Below are positions 15,683 through 23,884 of a stretch of 36,262 nt of DNA, in pieces; within the stretch, counting starts at the first letter, position 1; each line of letters starts with the position of its first letter. The translations under genes and the position numbers were made by a program. The stretch is from Lentisphaeria bacterium (GTDB lineage: Bacteria > Verrucomicrobiota > Lentisphaeria > Victivallales > UBA1829). A model generated the notes under the pieces. It worked only from the letters and a program-made list of their open reading frames with translations. It ran no database searches and was not told where the DNA came from. Location of the stretch: the NCBI GenBank assembly GCA_017646015.1, contig JAGCNI010000135.1:1-36262 (forward strand). Reading direction: 5' to 3'.

Positions 15683-16585
15683 TCAGAGCCAGATCGGGTT
15701 GCTCCATGCGTATTTGCCGTTTTTATCCTGGATCTGGATACGGATATAGCAATTTTTCCATTGAGAGAAATCCTTTTTCAAAGAGGTATATTCTTCAGGA
15801 TTTTCCGGATGCAGATAATTATCCCAGGAAGCGCAATATCCGCTGGAAGCATTGGCAAGCACATTGACCTTTACGCAGGGAGAAAATTCTGCTTCGAGGA
15901 TACCGTTTTCAAAAGTGATCTTTTTGAATTCCGGTCCCATGGATGCATAGAAATCCCCTTTACGAATCGCATTCAGAAGAGACTGCGGTTCTTTATTTTC
16001 AGCAAGGATGCAGGTATATCCTCCGAAAAGATCGCTCTGGCTGTGCACATCATCCACAGCCAGGGCATTATAACGGCATCCGGCTTCGAGGAGTTCATCC
16101 CAGGACTGCATGTTGAACTCTCTTCCGATATAACGGCAGGAGGAGTTGAACACTTCGATCCCAAGAATATTTTTCAGATTGTTTTTCACATCCAGAGAAG
16201 TCAAGCCGCACCAATAGGGATGAGCGCAGAAAACCATTCCGCCTGCGGCATTGACTGCATCGACTGCCTCCTGAGCAGTTTTAAAATTGGAATCATCTCC
16301 GTAAGGAAAATCTTCGGGCACGCCGAGGCTGAGCAGATGCCAATGGATCTCACGCGGTTCCATGATATGCGGATGCAGTTCGATACCGGAAAGAAGCGTC
16401 ATTCCCTTTCCGTCATAAGTGGACACAGGATTGGTTTTACGGTGATCTGTAAAAGCAAGAACATCATAGCCTTGCGCTGCATAATGTTCAATGACTTCCT
16501 GCGGTGTGTACTTTCCGTCAGAAACTGTACTGTGTGTATGAAGGTTGGCTTTATACACATTCAATTCACGTCCGAAAAAATTCAT
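15683..16585 (-). CDS. PHP-domain metal-dependent phosphoesterase
   Basis: 300 residues from the ATG at 16585, which has a GGGAGT ribosome binding site; the longer frame to 16675 runs back through the intergenic palindrome and is rejected. The PHP (polymerase and histidinol phosphatase) fold is shown by NLHTHSTVSDG, LAFTDHR, LLSGIELH, FCAHPYW, GIEVFN and AVDDVHS, which supply the trinuclear metal site. The C-terminal third (from about 235) is a beta-rich extension with FYASMGPEF. This arrangement is common in stand-alone PHP proteins of carbohydrate-rich genomes; the substrate is unknown. It is divergent from an EamA transporter gene with which it shares a short intergenic region. Transcription ends at the strong terminator at 15613-15662. 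Confidence 0.9.
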   Translation of the reverse strand: MNFFGRELNVYKANLHTHSTVSDGKYTPQEVIEHYAAQGYDVLAFTDHRKTNPVSTYDGKGMTLLSGIELHPHIMEPREIHWHLLSLGVPEDFPYGDDSNFKTAQEAVDAVNAAGGMVFCAHPYWCGLTSLDVKNNLKNILGIEVFNSSCRYIGREFNMQSWDELLEAGCRYNALAVDDVHSQSDLFGGYTCILAENKEPQSLLNAIRKGDFYASMGPEFKKITFENGILEAEFSPCVKVNVLANASSGYCASWDNYLHPENPEEYTSLKKDFSQWKNCYIRIQIQDKNGKYAWSNPIWL

Positions 16586-16602
16586 TTTTTGAATACTCCC
16601 TG

Positions 16603-16630
16603 TTGAATATTTTGTGTTTTGCGATATATT
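16603..16630 (+). promoter_or_regulatory. Candidate sigma70 promoter of the EamA transporter gene
   Basis: TTGAAT (16603-16608), a 16-base spacer and TATATT (16625-16630). The -10 and start region overlap the palindrome at 16628-16649. Confidence 0.5.
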
Positions 16631-16649
16631 AACAAGCATATTTGTTAAT
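16628..16649. promoter_or_regulatory. Operator-like perfect palindrome between divergent PHP and EamA genes
   Basis: ATTAACAA (16628-16635) and TTGTTAAT (16642-16649) are perfect 8-base inverted arms with a 6-base spacer. The element lies about 42 bases from the start codon of each of the two divergent genes and covers the -10 and start region of the plus-strand promoter. This is the geometry expected of a repressor dimer site controlling both genes; the regulator is not identified. Confidence 0.55.
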
Positions 16650-16690
16650 GTATTCGCATTAGGATAAAAAAACAAGGATGATTTTGAAAA

Positions 16691-17548
16691 ATGGCTGAAA
16701 TTTATGCGTTGTGCTGTCTTCTTTTTGCAGCATTGAATGACTTTGTGTTCAAACTTTTTGCCCGGAAAGACCGCTCCCGCGGATTGTTTGTACTGATTTG
16801 CGGAATCATCTGGATCTTCTGTCTGATGTGGGGACCGCTGTTCAACGGGATGCAGAATCCGAAAGTGACGTTGATCTATGGAGTGATTTCAGGGATCTTG
16901 TCGGTACTTTCCAATCTGCTGCTGATCGAAGCAATGGGCAAACAGAGTGCGGGAGTGTGCTCGACTATCTACCGTCTGAACATGGTGATCGTGGTGATTG
17001 CAGCGATCCTGTTTCTGGGGGAAAAAGTCGATGGCTGGCAGATTGCCGGGATTCTGTCGGCAGTGGCGGCGATCATAGCATTCATGCCGCCGGGAACAAA
17101 ATTTGCTGTCAAAGGAAATTCTGCCGCGATGATCGGGATCTATATGGTCATTACAGCCAGTTTTCTGCGTGCATGTATGGGGATCTCTTATAAATTTGCC
17201 TTTCAGGCGGGTGCTGATCCGGCAGGGATTCCGCTGGTCAATGGAGCCTGCTGGGTCATCGGCGGATTGATTTATGCTCTCGCACGGGAAAAAACATTGA
17301 CTTTCACCCGGAAAATTGCCGGATACGGGATTCTTTCCGGTGCATTGATTTCGGGAATTGTCTATTTTATGGCACTGATGCTCAGCGTTGGTCCGGCAAC
17401 GATCACCCTCTCCATCTCCCAGATGAGTTTCATTGTCACATTTGTCATGAGCATTCTGTTCCTGAAAGAAAAGATTACCAAACGGACCGTTTTCGCCGCT
17501 CTGCTCGGTGTTCTTGCCATTCTCTGCCTGACGCTGTTCGGGAAATAA
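16691..17548 (+). CDS. EamA/DMT-superfamily transporter
   Basis: 285 residues, almost entirely hydrophobic, with about ten predicted membrane helices in two related halves. The first half ends with the EamA-type stretch STIYRLNMVIVVIAAILFLGEKV; the second ends with ITLSISQMSFIVTFVMSILFLKEKI, both showing the F-L-x-E-K turn that marks drug/metabolite transporters. These proteins move small metabolites across the inner membrane; direction and substrate are unknown here. An AAGGA sequence at 16674 is 12 bases before the ATG. Sharing a regulatory region with the PHP phosphoesterase suggests they serve one pathway, possibly sugar-phosphate or nucleotide-derived compounds, but that is only inference. 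Confidence 0.88.
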   Translation: MAEIYALCCLLFAALNDFVFKLFARKDRSRGLFVLICGIIWIFCLMWGPLFNGMQNPKVTLIYGVISGILSVLSNLLLIEAMGKQSAGVCSTIYRLNMVIVVIAAILFLGEKVDGWQIAGILSAVAAIIAFMPPGTKFAVKGNSAAMIGIYMVITASFLRACMGISYKFAFQAGADPAGIPLVNGACWVIGGLIYALAREKTLTFTRKIAGYGILSGALISGIVYFMALMLSVGPATITLSISQMSFIVTFVMSILFLKEKITKRTVFAALLGVLAILCLTLFGK

Positions 17549-17589
17549 AAAAACTCCCGTGACAACGTTTTTCAACGGTCGCGGGAGTT
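17543..17589 (-). terminator. Intrinsic terminator of the nifU-like/tsaB operon
   Basis: AACTCCCGTGAC (17552-17563) and GTCGCGGGAGTT (17578-17589) pair over 12 positions, one of them a G-U wobble. Read on the minus strand the stem is followed by a T run, so it mainly terminates tsaB; it also sits right after the EamA gene stop. Confidence 0.85.
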
Positions 17590-17604
17590 GTAGAAATCTG
17601 TCTT

Positions 17605-18288
17605 TTATTTTTCAGGGAACTGACGCGGGATTTTCGGTTCCACAAAGACCGCCGGCCGCAAATATACGGGGTCGGTCAACGGTGTGGAGAAATTCTGTTC
17701 GTCATTGAAGATCAAACGGGATGCAGCGATATGTTCCACGGAACGTAAACGCGGCAGTATGAGTTCGCCGCCGACAGCTGCCACTTTATCGTGATCCTTT
17801 GCCATTGTGGCAAGTACATCATAATCACTGATCTGATCGAGAGATTCTCTGTTCAGGACAAGATGCACACCGGACGGTACAAAAGAACCGTCTTTCCGTT
17901 CCAGACCGAAAGCGAGCAATTCATCTCTGTGACCGTCAAAAAGAGTCATGACCCGGGTCACGCTCTCCGGCAATTCGAGAGAATCCGCAATGGCACCGGC
18001 AGTGGAAACCCCTCTGGTGCGGATATTTTTACCGAATGCCAGCCCCATGACAAACGATGCGGCGACACGCAATCCGGTAAACGATCCGGGACCGTTTCCA
18101 ACGCTCCATTCAGAAATGTCATTGAAAGTCAGACCGACTTCTGTCAGACACTCTTCCAGCCATCCGGGCAGACCCGAGGCATTCCGCGGAGGAAACTCCC
18201 TGAATTTTTCCAGCAGGATCTTCCCGTCCCTGTCTGCAACAGCAAAAGAAGCTTCCTGCCGGGAATAATCAAAACCGGCTCTGTACAT
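17605..18288 (-). CDS. tsaB: tRNA N6-threonylcarbamoyladenosine (t6A) biosynthesis protein TsaB
   Basis: 227 residues, the usual TsaB/YeaZ length. The ASKHA-fold signature VGNGPGSFTGLRVA (63-76) is diagnostic, preceded by FDYSRQEASFAV, which corresponds to the first strand pair (IDTS in E. coli). TsaB has no activity by itself: it holds TsaD and TsaE together in the complex that makes t6A37 on ANN-decoding tRNAs. The C-terminal half is divergent, as in most TsaB proteins, and ends with DPVYLRPAV (the Y-L-R motif is typical). It begins 9 bases after the stop of the NifU-like gene with no clear ribosome binding site, so translation is probably coupled. A strong terminator follows. TsaD and TsaE are not in this window. 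Confidence 0.92.
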   Translation of the reverse strand: MYRAGFDYSRQEASFAVADRDGKILLEKFREFPPRNASGLPGWLEECLTEVGLTFNDISEWSVGNGPGSFTGLRVAASFVMGLAFGKNIRTRGVSTAGAIADSLELPESVTRVMTLFDGHRDELLAFGLERKDGSFVPSGVHLVLNRESLDQISDYDVLATMAKDHDKVAAVGGELILPRLRSVEHIAASRLIFNDEQNFSTPLTDPVYLRPAVFVEPKIPRQFPEK

Positions 18289-18297
18289 GGCTTGAGA

Positions 18298-18516
18298 TCA
18301 AACTCTTTCCACAACGATTTCCGGATCGATCTCTTCGCGGAGGATTCTTTCGATTCCGTCTTTGATCGTCATAGTGGCATGAGGGCAGCATCCGCATGCA
18401 CCTTTCAGACGGAGAAAAACGTTTTTACCTTCGATGGAAGCGACTTCCAGATCGCCGCCGTCATTCTGCAAACAGACTCTGAGTTCTTCGAGTTTTTCAC
18501 GGATCTTTGTTTCCAT
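18298..18516 (-). CDS. NifU C-terminal domain (Nfu-type) Fe-S scaffold protein
   Basis: 72 residues from ATG 18516, with an AAGGA ribosome binding site; an upstream frame to 18618 has no such site and overlaps the promoter. The protein is a single NifU_C domain: LRVCLQNDGGDLEV, then VFLRLKGACGCCPHATMTI with the C-x-x-C pair, then GIERILREEIDPEI. Two such subunits bridge a 4Fe-4S cluster and pass it to target proteins. Stand-alone Nfu proteins of this size are common. It leads the two-gene operon with tsaB. A link to the Fe-S dependent radical SAM proteins of this genome is possible but not shown. Confidence 0.93.
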   Translation of the reverse strand: METKIREKLEELRVCLQNDGGDLEVASIEGKNVFLRLKGACGCCPHATMTIKDGIERILREEIDPEIVVERV

Positions 18517-18589
18517 GGTATTGATTCCTTTCTTGGTAAGAAAAATAAAATATTTCTGTAAAAACCGGTTCCTTTTCCGGAACTGCCAT

Positions 18590-18618
18590 AAGATAACACC
18601 AAAAACAGCTCTTTTCAA
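18590..18618 (-). promoter_or_regulatory. Candidate sigma70 promoter of the nifU-like/tsaB operon
   Basis: On the minus strand: TTGAAA (18618-18613), a 17-base spacer, then TATCTT (18595-18590), about 75 bases before the ATG. Confidence 0.5.
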
Positions 18619-18661
18619 ACTGTATTCTGTGAATGATTCTTGAAAATATTGTTTTTTGCAT

Positions 18662-18690
18662 TTGCAGAATGGCTCAGAATATGGTATATT
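18662..18690 (+). promoter_or_regulatory. Candidate sigma70 promoter of the hisDC operon
   Basis: TTGCAG (18662-18667), a 17-base spacer and TATATT (18685-18690), about 45 bases before the ATG at 18734. No leader peptide rich in His codons is present. Confidence 0.55.
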
Positions 18691-18733
18691 GCATCATTTT
18701 AATAATCTATATCTTTGAGGAGTGACAGATACG

Positions 18734-20026
18734 ATGAAGATCATAAACTGGCAGGATGATGGATATCAGGAATTTCTGAATGAGTTATACAACCGTCCGG
18801 ATTGTCCGAAAACGATTGAAGATGCAGTGGCGGCGATCGTTGCTGATGTCAAAGAAAAAGGCGATGCTGCGATCTGTCATTTTCTGAAAAAATTTGATTC
18901 TCTTGATTTGACCCCTGCGGGATTCCGTGTTACGGAAGAAGAATTTGCAGAAGCGGAAAAACAACTGGATGCGTCTGCCAAAGAAGCGATCCATCTTGCG
19001 CTTGCCAACATTCAGGATTTTGCACGCCGTCAGATGCCTGAAAACTGGACATGCACTCCGCGGGAAGGGGTCATGCTGGGTGAAAAATTCACACCGATGG
19101 AACGTGTTGGCTGTTATATTCCCGGCGGAACGGCTCCGCTGGTGTCAACGGTTCTGCATACAGCCGGGATCGCTGCTGCGGCTGGTGTCAAAGAGATCGT
19201 TGCCGCCACACCGCCGAAAAAAGACGGTTCGATCCATGCGGCAACATTGTATGCTCTGAAAGCGGCTGGTGTCAAAGAGGTGTACCGTCTGGGCGGAGCC
19301 TATGCCATTGCTGCGCTGGCTTACGGGACAGCCACCATCCGCAAAGTGGATAAAATCGTCGGACCCGGGAATGCGTATGTTGCCGCCGCCAAGAAACTGG
19401 TGTATGGAAAAGTTGCGATCGATATGGTTGCCGGTCCCTCTGAAATCATGGTGGTTGCCGATGCGAAAACCAATCCGGCATGTATTGCGGCGGATATGCT
19501 TTCCCAGGCGGAACACGGCAGCGGACTGGAACAGGCAGTTCTGGTCACTGATTGTCCGGACATCCCGGCAAAAGTCATTGCAGCGATCGAAGAACAGAAA
19601 AAATCACTGAAACGCAATGAAACCATTGACCGTGTTCTGGAAAAAGGTGTTTTCATGATCGTGGCAAAAAATATGGATGAAGCCATTGAAATTGCCGGAG
19701 CGTACGCACCGGAACATCTTGAACTGATGATCGAAGATGCTGAAAAACGGGCGTATGATGTCAAAGCTGCCGGAGCGATCTTCATCGGTCAATGGACTCC
19801 GGAACCTGCCGGAGATTTCACTGCCGGACCGAGTCATGTTCTGCCGACAGGTGGCACTGCCCGTTTCTTCCATGGTCTGACTGTTACCGACTTCATCCGC
19901 AGAAGCAGTCTGGTCAAATACAACCGGGGCTCTATCGCGAAAGAAATTCCCGCTATCGAAAAATTTGCTGAAATGGAATGGCTCGATGCTCATGGCAACA
20001 GCGGATCCATACGCAATAAAATTTGA
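18734..20026 (+). CDS. hisD: Histidinol dehydrogenase
   Basis: 430 residues from the ATG at 18734, which is 12 bases after GAGGAG; the in-frame GTG at 18722 touches that site and is unlikely. HisD oxidises L-histidinol to L-histidine in two NAD+-dependent steps, the last two reactions of the pathway. Signatures: CYIPGGTAPLVSTVLH, GPGNAYVAAAKKLVYG, DMVAGPSEIMVVAD, AEHGSGLEQAVLVTD (zinc ligands Gln/His region), APEHLEL with the catalytic Glu-His pair, and PAGDFTAGPSHVLPTGG-like near the C-terminus. Length is normal. It is followed by hisC 11 bases downstream, so the two terminal his genes form an operon apart from the rest of the pathway. Confidence 0.97.
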   Translation: MKIINWQDDGYQEFLNELYNRPDCPKTIEDAVAAIVADVKEKGDAAICHFLKKFDSLDLTPAGFRVTEEEFAEAEKQLDASAKEAIHLALANIQDFARRQMPENWTCTPREGVMLGEKFTPMERVGCYIPGGTAPLVSTVLHTAGIAAAAGVKEIVAATPPKKDGSIHAATLYALKAAGVKEVYRLGGAYAIAALAYGTATIRKVDKIVGPGNAYVAAAKKLVYGKVAIDMVAGPSEIMVVADAKTNPACIAADMLSQAEHGSGLEQAVLVTDCPDIPAKVIAAIEEQKKSLKRNETIDRVLEKGVFMIVAKNMDEAIEIAGAYAPEHLELMIEDAEKRAYDVKAAGAIFIGQWTPEPAGDFTAGPSHVLPTGGTARFFHGLTVTDFIRRSSLVKYNRGSIAKEIPAIEKFAEMEWLDAHGNSGSIRNKI

Positions 20027-20037
20027 GGTTTTTCAAA

Positions 20038-21114
20038 ATGAACAACAACTATGTTTCTTATTTCAGACCGGATATCGAAGCCATGTCCGGCTATGCTCCC
20101 GGCGAACAGCCCAAAGCAGGAAAAGTGATCAAACTCAATACCAATGAATCCCCTTTCCCGCCCTCACCCATGGTCAGAAAGGCTTTGGATGAATTCAATA
20201 CCGATCTGCTCCGGCTCTATCCCAACCCGGTCTCCGCTGATTTCCGGGCGGAAGTTTCTGCCATGTACGGTTATACCGCTGACAATATCATCACAGGAAA
20301 CGGTTCGGATGATCTGCTGACGATCCTTACACGCTGTTTTTCGGATGCGTCTCATCCGGTGGCATGTTTTGATCCCTCCTATTCCCTGTATCCCACACTG
20401 GCGGAACTGCAAGGGGCGGAATGTATCAAGATCCCTCTGACAGAAGATTTTGATATTCCGGAGAATGTGCTGGAACAGGCGGAACGGGCAAATCTCTTCT
20501 TCATTGCCTGTCCGAATGCACCGACAGGAAACCGTTTTGCGCGGGAGAAACTGGAAAAAATCTGTGCCAACTTCAAAGGGATCGTGGTTCTGGATGAGGC
20601 TTATGCAGATTTTGCAGAACAGAATTGTATTGACATGGTCAGAAAATATGCCAATACAGTTGTGACCAGAACTTTCTCCAAGAGCCGTTCTCTGGCAGGA
20701 TTGCGTTTCTCCTATGCCGTGGCTCATCCGAAACTGATCGAAGGTATGATGAAAATGAAAGACTCCTACAATGTTTCCATGCTGGCGCAGAAACTGGCTC
20801 TGGCATCATTGCGGGATATGGAATATTTCAATGATTCTGTCGAAAAAATCAAACAGAACCGGAAACTTCTTGCGGAAAAACTGGCAGAACTCGGATTTAC
20901 TGTTCTGCCTTCTGAAACAAACTTCCTGTTTGTCATTCCTCCGGTCAATGCGGCAGATTATTTCAATGCATTGAAAAAGCGGAATATTTTCATCCGCTAT
21001 TTTGCAATGGAACGCACATGCAGATATGTCCGGATAACAGTCGGTACTCAGGAAGAAATCGAAGCTCTCCTTCAGGCTACGGTTGAAATCCTGAAAGAGT
21101 TGAGTGTTTCCTGA
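20038..21114 (+). CDS. hisC: Histidinol-phosphate aminotransferase
   Basis: 358 residues from ATG 20038, preceded at 9 bases by GAGG that overlaps the hisD stop. HisC is a PLP-dependent class I/II aminotransferase that makes L-histidinol phosphate from imidazole acetol phosphate and glutamate. Signatures: KLNTNESPFPPSP, TGNGSDDLL, CPNAPTGNRF, VVLDEAYADF, TRTFSKSRSLAGLR with the PLP lysine near residue 215, and RYVRITVGTQEE at the end. Length is normal. The operon then continues into an ABC ATPase gene 37 bases downstream with no clear terminator, so some readthrough into the ABC genes is likely. Confidence 0.96.
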   Translation: MNNNYVSYFRPDIEAMSGYAPGEQPKAGKVIKLNTNESPFPPSPMVRKALDEFNTDLLRLYPNPVSADFRAEVSAMYGYTADNIITGNGSDDLLTILTRCFSDASHPVACFDPSYSLYPTLAELQGAECIKIPLTEDFDIPENVLEQAERANLFFIACPNAPTGNRFAREKLEKICANFKGIVVLDEAYADFAEQNCIDMVRKYANTVVTRTFSKSRSLAGLRFSYAVAHPKLIEGMMKMKDSYNVSMLAQKLALASLRDMEYFNDSVEKIKQNRKLLAEKLAELGFTVLPSETNFLFVIPPVNAADYFNALKKRNIFIRYFAMERTCRYVRITVGTQEEIEALLQATVEILKELSVS

Positions 21115-21151
21115 ACTTTTTTGCAAAACCCCGGAAAGTGAGGACTGAAAC

Positions 21152-22099
21152 GTGGAAGAATATGTGATCCAGACAGAAGATCTGACCAAGAGTTATGACT
21201 CCTGGTTCAAAAAAGCATCCCGTCCGGCTCTGAACAAACTGAATATTTCCATTCCGAAAAATTGTATCTTCGGATTTCTCGGTCCCAATGGAGCTGGAAA
21301 AACAACCACGATCAAAATCCTGATGGGGTTGATCCGGCCCACAGGCGGAAAAGCTGTTGTCCTCGGAAAACCTTATGATGATGTGGAATCCAAAAACAGG
21401 ATCGGTTTTCTTCCGGACAGCCCTGCGTTCACACCGACTCTTTCGGCTCTGGAATTTCTGGATGTCTGTGCGCGTCTGCTCAAAATTCCCTCTGACACCC
21501 GGAAACAACGTGTGGAAGAAGTTCTGGAGATTGTGCGGATGGCTCCTCATGCAAAATCCAAGATCGGTACCTTCTCCCGCGGTATGCTTCAACGGATCGG
21601 GATCGCGCAGGCGATCCTGAACAAACCGGATCTGCTGATCCTGGATGAACCGCTGTTGGGATTGGATCCTTACGGACGGCAGGAGTTCAAAGAGATCATT
21701 CTGGCGCAGAAACAACAGTTTCAGGCATCTGTTTTTTTCAGCAGTCATATTCTTTCTGACGTGGCGGAGATCTGTGACAATATTTCTATTCTGAACAAAG
21801 GGAAACTGCTTTGTGCAGGTCCACTTGATACCTTGCTTTCCGGTGGAGGCGAAGGAGTTACAGTTGATATTTCCGGAACAGTTCATGTCAGAGAACTGAT
21901 CACGGAAGCGGATCAGGTGGTAAAAAAAGGCAATGAAGAATGGGAACTTTTCTTCAAAAAACCGGAATCGGCACTTCTTTCCCGGATCAATAATCTTTCT
22001 GAACAATTCTGTGACGCTGTTCAAATCCGCAAGGGCGGAGAAGATCTGGAATCATTTTTCTTCAAAAAGATCGAAGAAGATAATGCACGGAACAACTGA
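21152..22099 (+). CDS. ABC-2 type transporter ATP-binding protein
   Basis: 315 residues, starting with GTG after an AGGA site at 7 bases. Walker A GPNGAGKTTT (about 46-55), Q-loop region GFLPDSPAF, signature GTFSRGMLQRIGIA (S-R-G-M in place of the usual S-G-G), Walker B LLILDEPLLGLDP and the His switch FFSSHIL are all present. About 80 C-terminal residues form an accessory domain common in ABC-2 exporters (CcmA type). It is the likely motor for one or both of the permeases encoded downstream. It is followed by permease, two anchored proteins, a second permease and a secreted protein with short gaps, which together look like one machine. No substrate can be named. Confidence 0.92.
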   Translation: MEEYVIQTEDLTKSYDSWFKKASRPALNKLNISIPKNCIFGFLGPNGAGKTTTIKILMGLIRPTGGKAVVLGKPYDDVESKNRIGFLPDSPAFTPTLSALEFLDVCARLLKIPSDTRKQRVEEVLEIVRMAPHAKSKIGTFSRGMLQRIGIAQAILNKPDLLILDEPLLGLDPYGRQEFKEIILAQKQQFQASVFFSSHILSDVAEICDNISILNKGKLLCAGPLDTLLSGGGEGVTVDISGTVHVRELITEADQVVKKGNEEWELFFKKPESALLSRINNLSEQFCDAVQIRKGGEDLESFFFKKIEEDNARNN

Positions 22100-22152
22100 A
22101 TTTTCAATAACAGAAATTCAACTGAAAAATAATAATAAAGGAGTTGATTGGC

Positions 22153-22884
22153 ATGAGTGAAATTATGGCAATTGCAAGTGGGACGTGGAAAAACATCCTT
22201 CGCATGAAAGTGGTGTATTTTCTGATTTTCTGTGTTTGGGTATTGGTCGGGATCGCATCCATGTACGAAATCCTGACGATCGGTCATCATAAACCGCTGA
22301 TGATGGATGTCTCTCTTGTTTTGAATGCAATAGCAGCATCTCTGGTGGTGCTTTCGGTCACATTTGAAATCCCCCGTGAATTACGTCAGGGAGTAGCGGC
22401 GACCCTGCTGACAAAATCTCTCGGCAGAACACAATATCTTGCGGGGAAAGCAGTGGGGATCTGCGTGGCAGGATTTGTGATCTGTGCTCTGATCGCAGCC
22501 GGTTCACTGATCATTTACGCCCTGACTTTCTCCGAAGCGATTGCCGGACCGATGTTTCAAGCTCATTTTCTTCTGATCATCAGCATCATTCCCATGGCTT
22601 CCATGGCAGTATTTTTTGCAACGCTCTTTCCGGAAGTGGCAGCTCCGGTTCTGACGATCATTGCCATCTGGTTTGCCTATTCCACCGGAATCATCGCAAA
22701 TATCCCGGTCGTTTACGGCGGACTGCTCCCGAATCTGGATCTTTTCAACTTCAAGTCCCATGCGGTCTATCTGAAACCGATCCCGATTTTATATATGATC
22801 CTTGTCACTGTCTGGGGAATCGCTTATGCTCTTTTCCTGCTCATGCTGACAAGTTTCTTCTTCAAAGTCAAAGACATCAAGTGA
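22153..22884 (+). CDS. ABC-2 type permease (first)
   Basis: 243 residues from ATG 22153, 9 bases after AAAGGAG; an in-frame TTG at 22144 is too close to that site. About six membrane helices are visible, beginning with VVYFLIFCVWVLVGIASM. Between the second and third is the cytoplasmic coupling segment FEIPRELRQGVAATLLTKSLGRTQYLAGK, an arrangement seen in ABC-2/NosY-like permeases where an E-x-x-x-G-x-x-x-x-L-x-(K/S) stretch meets the ATPase. No large extracytoplasmic domain. Position right after the ATPase gene argues that they work together. Confidence 0.85.
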   Translation: MSEIMAIASGTWKNILRMKVVYFLIFCVWVLVGIASMYEILTIGHHKPLMMDVSLVLNAIAASLVVLSVTFEIPRELRQGVAATLLTKSLGRTQYLAGKAVGICVAGFVICALIAAGSLIIYALTFSEAIAGPMFQAHFLLIISIIPMASMAVFFATLFPEVAAPVLTIIAIWFAYSTGIIANIPVVYGGLLPNLDLFNFKSHAVYLKPIPILYMILVTVWGIAYALFLLMLTSFFFKVKDIK

Positions 22885-22906
22885 TCAACCGGGAGGAGAC
22901 TGTTTT

Positions 22907-23863
22907 ATGAAAAAAGATACTGTTATCCGTTTTATGATCATGATCGCCTCGCTTGCCGTGGCATCCTACCTCGCCTGTATCCTGACCCCGATGCAGAGTG
23001 ATATCTCTCAGGAAAAAAATTTTCTGACAAAAGCTCCGGTTGCAGGTCTGCATAAATTTTTTGCAGACGTTGCCTGGATGCGTTTCATCAATTTTGCCGG
23101 AGGTCTTTCCTCCATTGATTCCACCAATGTGGACAAGGTCAGCCGTATGTTGGAAAAAATCATTGCTTACGACCCGAACTTTGTGGAATCCTATCAGAGC
23201 GGTGTTTTGAGCATCTCCAATGCAGACCCCAAACTGGCAGTCAAACTGTTGGAACAGGCATGTGCGAATCCGCATCTGGCACACAACATTCAGATCCCTT
23301 TCTATGCCGGCTTCATTCTTTCCCGGACAATTGTGGATCAGAACAATCCGGATAAGATCCTTTCCGAACCGGATTATGCCGCAGCTGCGCGTTTCTTCCG
23401 TATGGCGATCCAGCGTACACGGGATCCGGAATCCTATCTCATCAGCAATTATATCCACGCAAAAGCAAAAGCCCGGGGCGGAGAAGAATCCCTGGCTGTC
23501 CTCAGTGTCCTCTATGATGAATGGAAAATGAGCAAAGCCGGAAAAGACGAAATCTATTCTGATTATTGCCAGATCCCGGATATCGAAGAACGCCTTGTCA
23601 AAGCAACACGCGAAGCAAAATATCCGATCGATGATGAAGGAAGACTGCTCAAACCTTCACAAAAGGCTCTGGAGCTGATTGCAAAAGTCCAGCAGGAAAT
23701 CCTGTTCAAAAAACATCTCTGTGAAAACTGTGTGACACCCGCTGCACCGGGCGATAAATTCTGCGGAACATGCGGTCATGCTGTCAAAACATGGGGTGTC
23801 TGTTCCTGCGGACATATTCTCAGCAGCAAAGCATACTGCACCCGTTGCGGAAAAAAACAATAA
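22907..23863 (+). CDS. Membrane-anchored helical-repeat protein with two C-terminal zinc ribbons
   Basis: 318 residues with a strong GGGAGGAG ribosome binding site. A single N-terminal hydrophobic segment (about 8-27) follows positive residues (MKKDTVIR), so the bulk should face outside the cytoplasm. Residues 50-260 look like TPR-type helical repeats (VDKVSRMLEKIIAYDPNFVE, LAVKLLEQACANPHLA). The C-terminus holds two zinc ribbons: CENC with CGTC, and CSC with CTRC. YLAC at 21-24 resembles a lipobox loosely but has Tyr at -3. I know no family with this layout. It is encoded between the two ABC-2 permeases, next to another anchored protein, and likely acts with the transporter. Zinc ribbons outside the cytoplasm would be odd; the topology should be tested. 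Confidence 0.75.
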   Translation: MKKDTVIRFMIMIASLAVASYLACILTPMQSDISQEKNFLTKAPVAGLHKFFADVAWMRFINFAGGLSSIDSTNVDKVSRMLEKIIAYDPNFVESYQSGVLSISNADPKLAVKLLEQACANPHLAHNIQIPFYAGFILSRTIVDQNNPDKILSEPDYAAAARFFRMAIQRTRDPESYLISNYIHAKAKARGGEESLAVLSVLYDEWKMSKAGKDEIYSDYCQIPDIEERLVKATREAKYPIDDEGRLLKPSQKALELIAKVQQEILFKKHLCENCVTPAAPGDKFCGTCGHAVKTWGVCSCGHILSSKAYCTRCGKKQ

Positions 23864-23884
23864 CGATCTGCAGAGGGCTGAACC

